Assembly: GCA_006176705.1 (NCBI GenBank) | Contig: QRFJ01000057.1 | Coordinates: forward strand, 1,393,712-1,457,711 | Length of the DNA stretch: 64,000 bases | Origin: Cocos nucifera | Taxonomy: Eukaryota; Streptophyta; Magnoliopsida; Arecales; Arecaceae | Direction of reading: 5' to 3' | Shown: positions 21,841-34,300 of the stretch, piece after piece | Position numbering within the stretch: position 1 is the first letter of the stretch | Layout of the letters: the number at the start of each line of letters is the position of its first letter | Program-made: the position numbers and the translations under genes | The notes under the pieces: model-generated | What the model was told of the DNA's origin: nothing | The model's database searches: none | What the model saw: only the letters and a program-made list of their open reading frames with translations

Positions 21841-24513
21841 CGCCCATGAAAAATACATAACCTATGGTAGATCTTCTCTTATCCCGATCTCCTGCAAAAT
21901 CAGAATCCACATATCCAATACACTCTAAACCCGCAGAACCTAACAAAGTGAGTAATCAGTAGTCCTCCTTAAATATCGAAGGATCCACTTTACTGCTGTC
22001 CAATGGTCGCTACCTGAATTCGCCATATACCGGCTCACAACTTTCACTACTTGCACAATGTCCGATCTTGTGCATACCATGGCAAACATAAGGCTCCCTA
22101 CTGCTGATGAATATAGTACCCAAGCCATGTCAATCTTTTCTGCTTCCATGCTGGGTGATTGCTTGATCGATAATTTTAATTAAATAGAAAATGGGATAGT
22201 CATCGACTTTGTATTCTGCATATTGAAGCACTGCAGAACGTTCTCCACATATTCTTTTTGTGAAAGCCAGACCTTTCTATCATTTCTCCCCCATAGCACC
22301 TTCATCTCGAATATTTGGTTCATGGCTCCTAAGTTCTTCATCTCGAACACTCTAGCCAACTAAGTTTTTAAATTTGATATTCGACTCTTGCTATTCCCCG
22401 CGACCATTATATCGTCAATATACAATAGCAAGATATAGAAGCTCCCCTCATTATAACTGCAGAAATATGCATAATGATATGCCTCTAATCAATCAAATTC
22501 CAAACTCACAATGAAGAAATCAAATCACTTGTACCAACATCTTGGCACCTATTCGAAATCATACAATGATTTATTTAGCCGACAAACCAACTGCTCCTTG
22601 CCTTTTTCGATAAAACCTTCAAGTTATACTATATAAATCTCTTCCTCCAAGTCACTATGCAAGAATGTTGTCTTTACATCCATTTATTTAAATTTTAGAT
22701 TAATGACTATCACGATCGCCAAAACAATCCGAATAGTAGTCAGACAAATCACCAAAGAGAAGATCTCATTAAAGTCAATTCCTGACTTTTGAGCATATCC
22801 CTTCACCACCAAACATGTTTTAAATCTCTCCACATTTTCATATGTATCCTTCTTCACCTTATAGATCCATCGACATTCGATCGGACTTCTTTTCTTTGAT
22901 AGAACCATAAGCTTCTAAGTCTTGTTCTTTCGAAGTGACTCCATCTCTTCCTCCATAGCATAATGCCACTTTTCAGCATTGGTGGACTCACAAGCCTCCC
23001 TATATGAGGTTGGCTCATCCTCCTCCGCTAAAGCAACATAAGCACAAATATGGTTAACAGAATGAATGAAAGAAGTGACATAGTTGTCATACCTCGTGGG
23101 AGGTCTAAAGACCCTCCTAGGCCACTCGAACTTCGTTGGCAGCTCTTCTGGTGAGATGGTATCCATAGGTGATTGTGGAGACTGTACACCTAGTTCATTA
23201 TCAACTATTTCATCATTTACTTATACATGCTCCTTATCACGTGCATCAAGAAACTCAATAGGAGTAATAACATCATCATCTTGCTTTTTCTTAGTGGCTT
23301 GAAAAGATTCTTTGTTGAATATAACATCTTGGCTAACAATAATCTTATGGATAGTAGTGTCCTACAATCGATACCCCTTTATTCTTGTAACATAGCCAAG
23401 AAAGATGCGTCTTCTAGAGTTTTTGTTTAATTTTATCATCTTTTCTTTTGATACCCATGCATATAAATCATATCCGTAGATACGAAGATGAGAATAATTT
23501 ATGGGTTTGCCGCTCCAACATTCTTCTGGATATCCAATTCAAGTAATTTTATTAGCGCTCGATTGATCAAATAATAAGCCATGCTTGCAGCTTCTGTCCA
23601 AAATCTCTTATCAAGTTTTGCAGTACTCAGCATACTTCGAACCCTCTCCATGAGTGTTCTATTAAACCTCTCGACCATGCCATTTTGTTGTAGTATTTCA
23701 GGAATTATGAGGTATCGTGGAATTCCATGCTCACCATAAAACTCTTCAAATTCTTTGGAGCAATATTCTCCTCTATTATATGAATGCAGGTACTTGATTT
23801 TCAAATTCTTTTCATTCTCCACTGGGGCTTTGAATTTCTTGAAGGTCTCAAAAACGTCGGACTTTCACTTTAGAATATATATCTAAACCTTCCGAGAATA
23901 GTCATCAATAAAGGAAATGAAGTAGGAATACCCGCCTAGTGACCTATCAGGCGACTCCCAAGTATTTGAGTGAATAAGCTCAAAAAATTTCTTACTCTGA
24001 TACTGTGATAAAGAAAAAGAGAGTCTTCTTTGTTTACTATAGATGCAGTCTTCACAAAATTACAGTGATGCTAACTTATATCATGGAAGAAGCTCCTTAT
24101 TTGATAGTATCTATAGCCCGCGCTTGCTCATATGTCCCAAACAACGATGCCAAACCATCGGGAACACCATCTTTGCACTTGCTACTGCCGCTTCTCCCAT
24201 TTGAGTCTTACCCACTAATTTATAAAGACCACCTATCTACTCTCACTTAATCATCACCAAACATCCTTAGCACACCTTCAGTTGATCTTTCTCTCTGACA
24301 AAGATTTAAGTAGAGGTTCACCATTACCAGCTTATCTTTTTTCTCATATTGCCCATCCATCATCTCTTGTGGCTTGCATTTTTTTTCTTATAAAGCAACT
24401 TCATAACTATCTTTAATTAATACCGTTTGCATCTTCATCTTCCAAAGTGCAAAATTTGATCCATCAAACTTCAGTATCTCATACTTGATTGTTGTCGTCT
24501 TACCCGTCATTGT
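21838..24513 (-). pseudogene. Copia gag-pol remnant, minus-strand arm
   Basis: Read on the minus strand: gag start near 24513; integrase at 23499-23822 (GEYCSKEFEEFYGEH, QQNGMVERFNRT, then LDKRFWTEAASMAYYL, which keeps the Trp lost in the other arm); RT at 22684-23166 (WIYKVKKDTYEN, YAQKSGIDFNEIF); an RT active site reading YIDD at 22411-22422; RNase H at 21838-22149 (VGSLMFAMVCTRSDI, YVDSDFAGDRDKRRSTIGY). Stops occur between the blocks. It extends further into RNase H than the plus arm. Confidence 0.82.
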
Positions 24514-24547
24514 TTCAAATCAAACCAACTACCAAAAGAATCTCCTT

Positions 24548-24560
24548 GCTCTGATACCAA
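24548..24560 (-). other. Primer binding site (initiator Met tRNA), minus-strand arm
   Basis: The minus strand reads TTGGTATCAGAGC, complementary to the initiator methionine tRNA 3' end. It sits between the LTR end (about 24568) and gag. Confidence 0.85.
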
Positions 24561-24567
24561 ATTAAAA

Positions 24568-25100
24568 TGACCAGCCGTAGAAAAATCGAGCACACCTTGA
24601 TCCATACGGCACACAAGCACAGCGGAAAAATTAGATCGTTTTGTAGAGAAAATATTTTGAACAAATGTAGAACGCAAAAAATGAAGATAATTGAATAATA
24701 AAATAAGAGAAAAAGAAAATACACCAGATTTACGTGGCTCGGCCTCTTAACTGGCCTACGTCCATGGGCAAAACCTTCTCAATGTTCCTTCTATTATTCT
24801 ACGATATAAAAGAGTACAAGATTGTAGGAGAAAAATAATACCCAAGGCTCTCTTTTACAAGCAAAAATCCCATTTTAATTTTCTTTCAAGAGGCCTCACA
24901 ACTGTCTACAACTCTCTTTGGGCCCTCTCTGGACTCTCCTTGCTCTCTGGATGCACATAGGATGAATACACAAATTTGTCACATCTCAGGTCCTTTTAAA
25001 GGCTTCAAACAGAGTCCTATTTGAGTTAGAAACGGAGTTTTGATTTTGTTTAGGAGTCTCCTTTGATCCTGACCATTAGATCAATCCATAAAATCATCCC
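24568..25100 (-). repeat. Copia 5' LTR, minus-strand arm (right border uncertain)
   Basis: Reverse-complement match of the plus-arm LTR, with the same blocks in the same order, ending (sense) GGTCA near 24568. Similarity to the plus arm is clear to about 25075. Further right the two differ, so the true LTR start may be nearer 25290 or beyond. Confidence 0.6.
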
Positions 25101-25234
25101 CCGCCACTAGATAGAGCCCTGGAAGCGACTTGGTCTACCCCAAAATGCATAGACCACGAGAAATGGATGGGAAACATCCTATGGTCCACGATGGACCGTG
25201 AGGAACACCAGGGAAACAAATCTCCGATCCAGAC

Positions 25235-25395
25235 AGCGTGGGAAAAATGGGCGGGCCGCATCAGCGCCCGCCTGGGCCGCACAGCGCATGCGCCTGCCTA
25301 GGCCGTGCCATGCGTGCCTGCCTGGGCTGTGCAGCACGTGCGCTGGCCCAGTGCATAGCAAGCTAGGCCGCCGTGGGCCTGGCTTACTGTGGGCT
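25235..25395. repeat. GC-rich imperfect repeats
   Basis: The motif GCCTGCCTGGGC with neighbouring GCGCATGCGC, GTGC and GGCCG blocks recurs several times in about 160 bp, a sharp contrast with the AT-rich surroundings. It is followed by a T-run (about 25402-25432). Possibly the distal part of the copia LTR. Confidence 0.5.
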
Positions 25396-26961
25396 GGTTT
25401 TCTTTTTTTTTTTTTTTTTTTTTTATTTTTTTTTCGTATGGGCTTTAATCCATCAATGACATCTCTTTTAAGTTGGATGAAAACATTCGATTGCGGGAAA
25501 ATGGATGGCTTGATGGTGTTACACTGGAAGACTACCGTCTTTTTTTTTTTTTTTTTTTAATAGCCAAGTGGTGAAAAAAAATAAGGTTTCCATAGCCTCT
25601 CAAGATGGTGATGGTGATAGCTTAGCTGGAAGATTGATATGGAATTTCCACTACCAGCTTCATATCTAGAGGACCTGAGAAAATTGTGCGATCACCTGCC
25701 CGGATGCTCTTTTTACTGGAGGGTCTATTAATTCCGAATTGGTGGCGCTCAGAAAGGGAAAGGCATATAATTATCTAGTCAAACCACGATATTAGCCATC
25801 CTAGTATTGTGAACTTTTTTATCTTACAAGGTCCATGGAACAGCTTCCATAATCCATATTGCATAATATATAATTTTTTTTATCAATATAATATCAGTTA
25901 AATCTCCTAAAAATATTCAAAATAATAATTATTTTTTGAATCCGACCAATGTTCAGCTAGTGGAAAAAAAAAAATGTAATGCATTATCTATCTCATGAGA
26001 CATTACTCTTCTACCGTTGTATAATAATCCTTATCTAGACTAATAGAATACAAATATTAAAAGAGTATGACAACTTTTTGTACTTTCGATACTTTTCTTG
26101 AATATGAAAACTCTATTTCTTTTGTAAAACAAGAGAGAAGTGCATACTTATAACATAATAGCAGCAAGGATGCTCTGCCCATGGTAAGGGACACTGACTA
26201 GAAGTTCAAACAAGAAATGGTAGGCGACACAAAACTCCCAGTGGCTGATAGCTATGCCATTCTAGTAGCCTATCGACACCAGTATCGCATGAGGTGATTA
26301 AATAAATAAAAATTGAAATCTTGAAGAAAAAAGGGTAAAATTTGACACTCGATTTCAGCCAAGATATAACCATAATATTCTTTAAAAAATATTTTTAGCA
26401 TAGATTAAATATTAGAATTTAAAAATAATAATAATAAAGATAATTTCTGAAAAACAGAGAATTGAGCCAGCTTTAAATATGGAAAAAAAAAATAGCTGCA
26501 TATAATTTATGGGATGGGAGGCAACTAAGCCATGGCAGAAATTATACTTGTAACAACTATTCAAGCGTAACCCAAGAGTGCTCTTTGAACGTATCATCAT
26601 CGACAAATTTATGACCCATTGAATAGTTCATAACTTACTCAGATGTAGTCATACAACAATGTACAAGACATGATTTATTCACATGTAGTCATAAGGAACA
26701 ACATCAGTTTCCTTTTGTGTTTTTTGGAGGAGAATATACTTACTATAGACTCAACCCTTCACCTTAATCAATCCCCTTGGCTTGTTCATCCAAAACCAAC
26801 CTGATTCTCTCATCTTATTTTTAAAAATTATTCCTTACCACCTTGGGGAAATTTCAAGCATACTTCCACTCAGTTCTCATCCAAAACATAGGCATACAAC
26901 AACCACGATAGATCAGACCAAAAGGAATTGGTCTATTTATTAGGGATATATCTCTGTGATA
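25396..26961. other. Intergenic, no gene recognised
   Basis: AT-rich sequence with two T-runs (about 25402-25432 and 25540-25558). The part next to 26961 should hold the 3' UTR of the GASA gene. No coding family was recognised. Confidence 0.55.
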
Positions 26962-28225
26962 CTATGGGCACTTGGGCTTGTGTCCGTGAGTCCTGAGACT
27001 AGCATAGCAGGGGCACGAGTTCTTGTTGCCGGAGGTACCCGGTGGAACACAATGGCACCTGAAGCAGCAAGTGCCACAAGCTCTAGTGCACACATTCTTT
27101 CTTGATGCTTTCATGCATCTCCTTGCGCATGCAAAGCGGCAATCTGGCATTCAAACAGTAAGAAGAAATATTAGTAATGAAATGGGTCGAGTAAAACTTT
27201 AAAAAAATAGAAGAAATTAAGAAAGCTTCCACGACGGAGGAGGGATTAGTTGTTGGGAGGAAAAATGTCGACTAATTTCCAAAATATGACTCCACATGGA
27301 ACCCCATGGAGTCGTGCTTCTCTACTGACTAAAAGTTTCACACAATTCCTAGCAAAAAAATAGCTTGACAGTTCGTACTTGCTAGGCCCTAACTGCTGGA
27401 AATATGCCACCTCAAAAATGTCATACAACATGCATCTAAATTGATTTAATTTATGATTTATATGCATCAAAAACATTTGAAATTTTAGATCACGACAAAA
27501 TCAGTTTTTTAGATTATATAAAAAAGAGCGCCATTTTCAACAGATTCTTTATAGAATAACTTAACACTTTCATTGATGTTGTGTTTCATAATCAATCTGT
27601 TACATCAATCATATGCAATTACTCAAAAAAAAGAAAAAAAAAAAAAAAAAGGCATGCCTATATAGATCAATGGAGATGTACATACTGATCCTTGGTAGGC
27701 GTCTGATTCCATATAGAGCAGCCACTTCTCCTTTTCCCTGAATCTGCAAGATCAAATTAGTATTCCTTTCATACCTGTTTAATTCTCAATCCTAACACTT
27801 AACTTTTCTTTTAACCAAAAGAAATCTCTCTTTTCTATTTGGTGCTGGGAAGATTTGTGACAGAGACCATGAAGCAAGAAGCAAAGAACAAATTGTGAAA
27901 ATATGCAATTATTCAGTCCTTGTTTTTCTCTTTTTGAAAAATAAGCAGATCAATAAAGATAGACTAGTAGTTCTTCAAGAGCAGCCTAAGCATTAAGCAA
28001 CCGAGTCAACTGACTTACATCTGGCAATCCGATGGAGTTATTAATGGATGCTTCTGCCACCACCTGCAGTTGGAGCAATGCATAAAGATGTGTTAACGTA
28101 AAATGAAAGTTGTGAATTATGGACACCCCTTAATTTTATTAATAAGGTTTCTGAGTTAGATATACTTGGAGGAAGAGGTAGAGAATAAGGAAGCATGAGA
28201 GCAACTTCATTATGCCACCACCCAT
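26962..28225 (-). CDS. GASA / snakin-type gibberellin-regulated peptide, four exons
   Basis: Small secreted cysteine-rich protein of the plant GASA family; members act in hormone-linked growth, redox balance and defence. Exons on the minus strand: 28166-28225, 28019-28063, 27686-27743 and 26962-27143, all with GT-AG borders and compatible phases, giving 114 residues. Exon 1 encodes a signal peptide (MGGGIMKLLSCFLILYLFLQ). Exons 2-3 encode a short variable region (VVAEASINNSIGLPD, then IQGKGEVAALYGIRRLPRI). Exon 4 encodes the GASA domain with all 12 cysteines in the family spacing, including CGTCCFRCHCVPPGTSGN, CPCY and the C-terminal KCP before TAG. The ATG is the only one that precedes a hydrophobic leader. 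No lesion is visible; it looks functional. The role of this member cannot be told from sequence. Confidence 0.93.
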
Positions 28226-31200
28226 GGTCGCCAGCAGCTAGGACTGATAAGATATGATAGGAGGAGGACATGGTAGGGGCTTTATAGGTGGATTCTCCCC
28301 CCACCTTTTAACTTTTCTTTTTCGAAGCAAAAGGGGAAAAAGAAAAAAAAAGTGACTCAGTTTCATCTTAGCTCTCACTCAAGTAGAACTGTATCTATTT
28401 TACAATCCCATTAAGTTGGACTGATACAGAGTTGTACCATGGATGTATGCTTCCTAGAAGCCGGATTCAAAGAACCGACATGAAAGAACCGCAAGCTACT
28501 TTATCTTCACAAGACCAGTTATATCACATTTTAACTTTATGTGCTCTTTTATCTCTTCTTTTGGATTCACATGTGATGATAACCATGTGATAAGATTGGT
28601 GGGTAGCTCTGGCATTATTAGCTCATCACCAAGCTGGCATACCATGAATGAGAGAATGGCTTCCCCGGGTTCTTGTTTTCCATTGCTCACTTTTCTTTCT
28701 TTCTTGTGAGGGAAAAAAACAGCTCTAGATGGTTGTCTCCACAAGATAGGGCGAGCTAAAGAGGAATGGTACATGGTATGGTCCTAATTATCTATGTTCA
28801 GACAGCATATTCTTCGATGGGTTGGCACTCACTGAGAGATCATAGCTGGAAAAGATGATGACCCAATGTCCTCCCCCATTATGTGTCACACTTGAATGGG
28901 AATTATTGGACCAAGTGCTAGCCTCCAATTTGAACATTTCGAGCAGCATCCCAGAGTCACAAGTACATGAAATTCTCAAGGTGTCAGATGAATGAGATCT
29001 CGTGGTGGCAGTGCCTTGAGATCTAGGATCACATCTGACTCAAAATTGTTGGGGTGAACCGAACCCCTGAAGTAGTTTCCTAAGGAGATGTCAAGTTCGT
29101 AGGTAGCTCCTTTTTATTATGTTATATTTGACTTGATCTTGCAGGCCGGTAAAGTGCAAGTAATACTACAAATGCTGCTATCTTAATTACACACACTTGT
29201 CATCCAACAGTGTGAATACAATGCATGATGGTTTCGCTGTGATGCTTTTGAGAGCCTTTTTTTTTTTTTTTTTTTCTAGCAGTAGATTCATGTCGAAACT
29301 CGGTTGCAACTAACCTGCTTTGCTTATTTTCTCTGTCCTCACACACTTAGCAAATGGTACTAGAGAGATATGGATGGCCAGCAAGCATTTAATCATTTCT
29401 CAGTGCATAAATATGATGCCTGGATAGCCTATTGAAATATGGAATTAAGTAAAAGAAATCCTTCTAATACATTGTCCCAAAACTTCATTACCTTACCATG
29501 AACCCATACTGACTTTATCATGTAAAAGTCCTAGTTCAATTTGACAAGAGAAAAAAGAGCATGTCACCTGTAATAGATCAGCCTACTTCTAATTCTCCTT
29601 TTTTTTCTTTTTTCCTCCCCCTCTCCAAAAGCAAAACTAAAAGGCATCTTAAATCTACCACATTATCTCAGGACTAAATGTTCTTCCTTTGCCTTATGAT
29701 TTTTCTCCCATTCACTACCTGGGCATCCAACCACCTTGGCTACATTAAACCATCCGATAATCGCAGAAATTACATTAAACCATACCCCTTCTACCCTGAG
29801 AGCGTACATTCATTGATAGCTTGATTTCCGACATGAGCATCTTCATCAGCAAATGGTACACATAAAATGCAACTCTACTCGAAAGAAAAGTACACATACA
29901 ATGCAACACTCATGGAGGCACCATGTTATCCTACCAACCTGCTTTAATTTTGAGCATACAGATAATCCTTCTTTAAATGTTTCGATCAGAATCATCATAG
30001 AGTGGGCCAACCTTAGCTGGCTTAGGACTCTAATCGTCTTTCCAGAGCACGAGGACAAGTCATGGTCCTGGTCCCCCGTCTACATACACGGTTCTCATTT
30101 GTAGCTGAACCACCAACTATTGAGTGGATATGCCGAGAAAAGTAACATCTAACACTCCGATCGATGAAAAGTAACATCTAACACTCCAATCCAAGTCATT
30201 GATCCATGTTCACCAAGCTGCAACCAAAGAGATGGGCATGGTAACCACAATCCAATATGATTTGCATTAGGTTGGCAGCAGCAGTTACCCATTTTGTGGC
30301 AATTTGTGTAGCTGGCATCTAGTCTACTGCAGGTTCTTATGGATAATGGTGCACTATTTCGCTGTAACTTAGTCTGGAAAAGAGTCCATGAGAGAGGAGC
30401 ACAGCCAAAAATAAACAAATAAACAAAATAACAGCTCCTTCAAATAAAATAGTGCACTATTAGGTAATCTTTTAAGCAAAAACAAAAAAAAGACAACAAC
30501 AACAACTTTGTACCTTAGCACAGAATTAACAAGAGAGGAAAAGTGGGGACACTGGTAGAGCAGGCGAAATTGGCATTTTTGTCAATTTGGGGCATTTGCT
30601 AGAAACAGATAAAATATCTGTAACCAGATCCAGTCTTCACAAGACTGACACTGTAATACAGAGATTTTCCAGGATCTCAGCTAGATGGTTTCATACTGCA
30701 GCAGCTGGGAGGCTAAAGAGAAAACCATCTTCTAAAACACTGTTAATAGAAGATCTAAGTCGTTGTAAAAGTCACAAATTACCGCCTATCCGGATTCTTT
30801 TAACATGTCCATGAAATAGAATGGAGTGACTAGCAGAATATGATGTCAATGAAGTTAAAATCAAGGATGAACAATAGAAAGTTTATGTCAGAATAGAAGT
30901 TCATGTAGATAGCATGAGCAGTAAAGGCTTGCCAACTGATCTTTAGGAACCGAGCATTGAAAAAGATGCAAGCTCCTCAAGCATCCAGGTGGCTTTTATA
31001 GTACCTTTTCACGTAGTCATAGCAAAAGTCAGCCAAGACAAATACCCAAACAGTCTTGGCTTGAATTTAGCAGGCTATAACCAATGACCAGAACCTGAAA
31101 AAGAAATGCTTTCATCGATGACAAGCCCTTAGAATCAGACAAAAACTACCTAATCCATGCTTTTGTAGAATGAACATGCCAGATAGATTTCACATGATAT

Positions 31201-31310
31201 ATTTAGTATAAGCAGATACTAGTTTGATGATGTGAGTTTCAAATGAGATGTGTTGATCTCAGTTCTCCACAACTCAACACTGTTCCAGAGCTAGAATGTA
31301 GGAAATGTTT

Positions 31311-31384
<74 letters not shown>

Positions 31385-34300
31385 TTTCTTGGCAACATAA
31401 AACCAACCACTCTCATGACTGGATCCCAATGACCCCCCTGCAATCATATATTGTTCTAATGGGCTATATTAACAGATACACTTTAACAAGTTGAACTCTA
31501 GGGGTGTGGATGAAAATAAATAAAAATTTGTTGGCAGAATAACTGCAGCAAATATTTGAATGCATCAGACAAAAAATAAAATACAAGGAATTTGGTGATC
31601 AATAATTCATTTCCAAAAGAAACTTAATCTTATGATTAATTAAAACTCCTAGAGATCCAAAACAGTTGCAAATTTAAACAACATCACTCCTAGAATACTT
31701 AAGCTAAGCTCACCATAGCTTCATTCTCTTTGAAGATCCAGCTTCTGAAGAAAACACAACAACACTGCACTTACAAAAGGCAGAAGCAATTGCTACATAT
31801 GATGATTCAACATAAAGATTCCCATCAATCAGTTTTTAACAGACTTTTTTGGATCCAGCATAAGCAATATGGTCAGATTCTCTGTAAGTGCATATGTGGG
31901 GTTCAAGTGTGTTACCAGACCCGCTATTTCTCTAGCTTAGATTCGTCGAGTGCGAAGATTGCTGCATAGCCTGGGTTTTTCTACTATAAACAATCACAAC
32001 TTACATGGTTTCTGCATACTGTTGATTGACTGAGTTGTATTTCCATAGAGTGACTAGCCACAACTTGAAAACATAAAAGCTTGGCACTCTTTTGTCCTAC
32101 AATTCATTCGTATGTTTTCTATTTTTCAGTTTCAATGATCCTATTTAAAAAGAATGTAGCATACCATTCTGCTCATCTCATTAGCTTCAGGTAGTTCTTT
32201 AGACAAATAGTCGTATCCCCAGTAATTTTCTACCATCAACAACTTACTAGCCTTCCACCAAATGTTGATTAATTAAGTTGTATTTCAATTGAATGACTAA
32301 CCACAATTTTAATTTGTAAACGCTTCGTGCTCTATAGATCTTCCTTTTACTATTTTTTTCACTTTTTGTTAAGTGCAATATGATAATGGAAAGGAGAAGC
32401 GAACACAGAGAATTGTTTGCAGACCTTCCCTAGCAATAGAACTCACTAACGCATTAACATTGCCAAATCCCATATAACATGACTGAATAGGTGCTGCAGC
32501 TAATGCCGCAACTACCCACAGCATCTCATACCTTACAAAAATAAAACCAAGATATTATTTCCCATTGGCCAAGCAGTAATATATCCAAAATCATTTTCAT
32601 GATTGTTTCAGCACGAAGAAACACCCAATCAGTTTGACCGTTCAATGCATACTAAAAATTGAAGTGCGAGAACACTACTAAATTAGTTGTGATCGACCAT
32701 TTATACAGAACAATGCCATGGTACATGATCAAGCACTATGCCCTGACAGGAAGATGGTCAAGTGATAGTGTGAAAATTGGTCCTGTATGTAGCATCAAAA
32801 GTTGTTGACGCCAGACCATGGATCTGAGGAACTACTACATATTCCATTGATGGTTACTGTATTTGTTTGATAGTGGCAGCAAAAATGCAGCAAGACTGCA
32901 CAATTGCAGCCGAAAAAGGCATGAAACATATGGGCATATCTATATGTCTTGAATCTAGCCAAGATCAGGCGATGCACAGTGCACATAGCTCAAAATCAAC
33001 TGGTGCAAATATATAGCAAGCAGTAAACAACTCAACAATCTGTGTGACATATTTAGCTTGTTAGGGAAAAAAATTGCATATATTCACAATCAGGTAATTA
33101 TTCAAATAAAAAGAAACAATGTAGGAAATTTGAAGGGAACCATTGCAATTTGCACCACGTGTAGGTGCAGTGAAACTAATACCACCTCCAAAGTCCAGAA
33201 GGGCACAGGAAACGCATGGGATCATCTACTCGCTATTTTGACAGATGCAAATGAATGGACATTACGTAAGTACTAAAACCATGCAACGTACAACCTGAAA
33301 CAGATAGCACTTTGCAATAAATAGTTAGTAGATATAAATATACACATAGACCAACTTTTGCACTTGAATTATATAAACAAGTAGGGAGTTCCCAAGGAGT
33401 CAAGAGATTTACAGTAAGCAAGGCATCTGAATCATAACCATATTGAACAATAAAAAGTTCCAATAATCAAAATGACACCATAGATATTGTTGACAATGAA
33501 CCTACTAAATTATGGAAGCAATGTGGTCAAGTCAGCATTATGTTCTCCATGTCAGTTCTTGAGAGTGATGCTCTTTCCTTTCTGCCCCAAGGCAAGAAAT
33601 TTGCAGTTCCTTTGTCTTTTTCATTTGCATGACATTTGAATGTTTTTGTTAGCTAAAGTTAAGAAACTGAGAAACCGAAATTCAATATCCTGTGGCCCCC
33701 ATTCCACAAGGAAGCTGCATGACTCTATTATCATGTGCATATCCATTGATAACAGAGATCAGCAGATTAAAGAGCAGCAAATAACTTGTCCAGTAATTTC
33801 AGAGCATGAAATCATGTCGTGTTTAGTAAAGGAAGTAAGACTGTTTAGGAGGCTGATATAACTATACACCACCTGAAAAAAGCATATGATCTGTACTTCA
33901 CAAACTATAAAAGTGAAAGAACTGGCTGAGTTCAGACATTTCCGGTACCTGCATGGATGGACTATGGTGGAAGTTTGCACCCATTCAAGTGTCCAAATTT
34001 ACAGGCCTGAAGAATGGTTGTAAAGGTGTTTTATCCTTCTTATGATATGGACAGGCATGCAAACAAATCTGACATCATGGACATTCGTGTCATATCCCAA
34101 ACCCAAGAACAAATAAATGAGATAAGAATTTGAGTTTGAATAAAGGATGGCACGAGTATATCAAATGGATTGGACAAAGTCTAAGAAAGTTTGAATGCCA
34201 AGAAAGCAACTGTTAGACAAGTATGTGTAACTAAACTCCTCTGCTTTAAGTGCAATAAAAGAGGTATGCTTAAAAAATGAACAATGTCACAGAAAATGTG

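Larger units (their letters stand above)
21830..25100 (-). mobile_element. Ty1/copia element, minus-strand arm
   Basis: Second copy of the same family, read from an LTR near 25100 down to the junction at about 21830. It includes the primer site, gag, integrase, RT and RNase H, but not the 3' LTR. It differs from the plus arm at roughly a fifth to a quarter of residues in the integrase, so the arms have been separate for long. Its LTR may extend further right, to about 25290. Confidence 0.82.

Noticed and set aside
25198..25560. 120-codon plus-strand ORF through the GC-rich island and T-run
   Set aside because: Composition follows GC repeats and a poly-Phe run from the T-tract; no domain.
27246..27476. 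76-codon minus-strand ORF next to the GASA exon 4
   Set aside because: It lies in intron 3 of the GASA gene, between confirmed splice sites.
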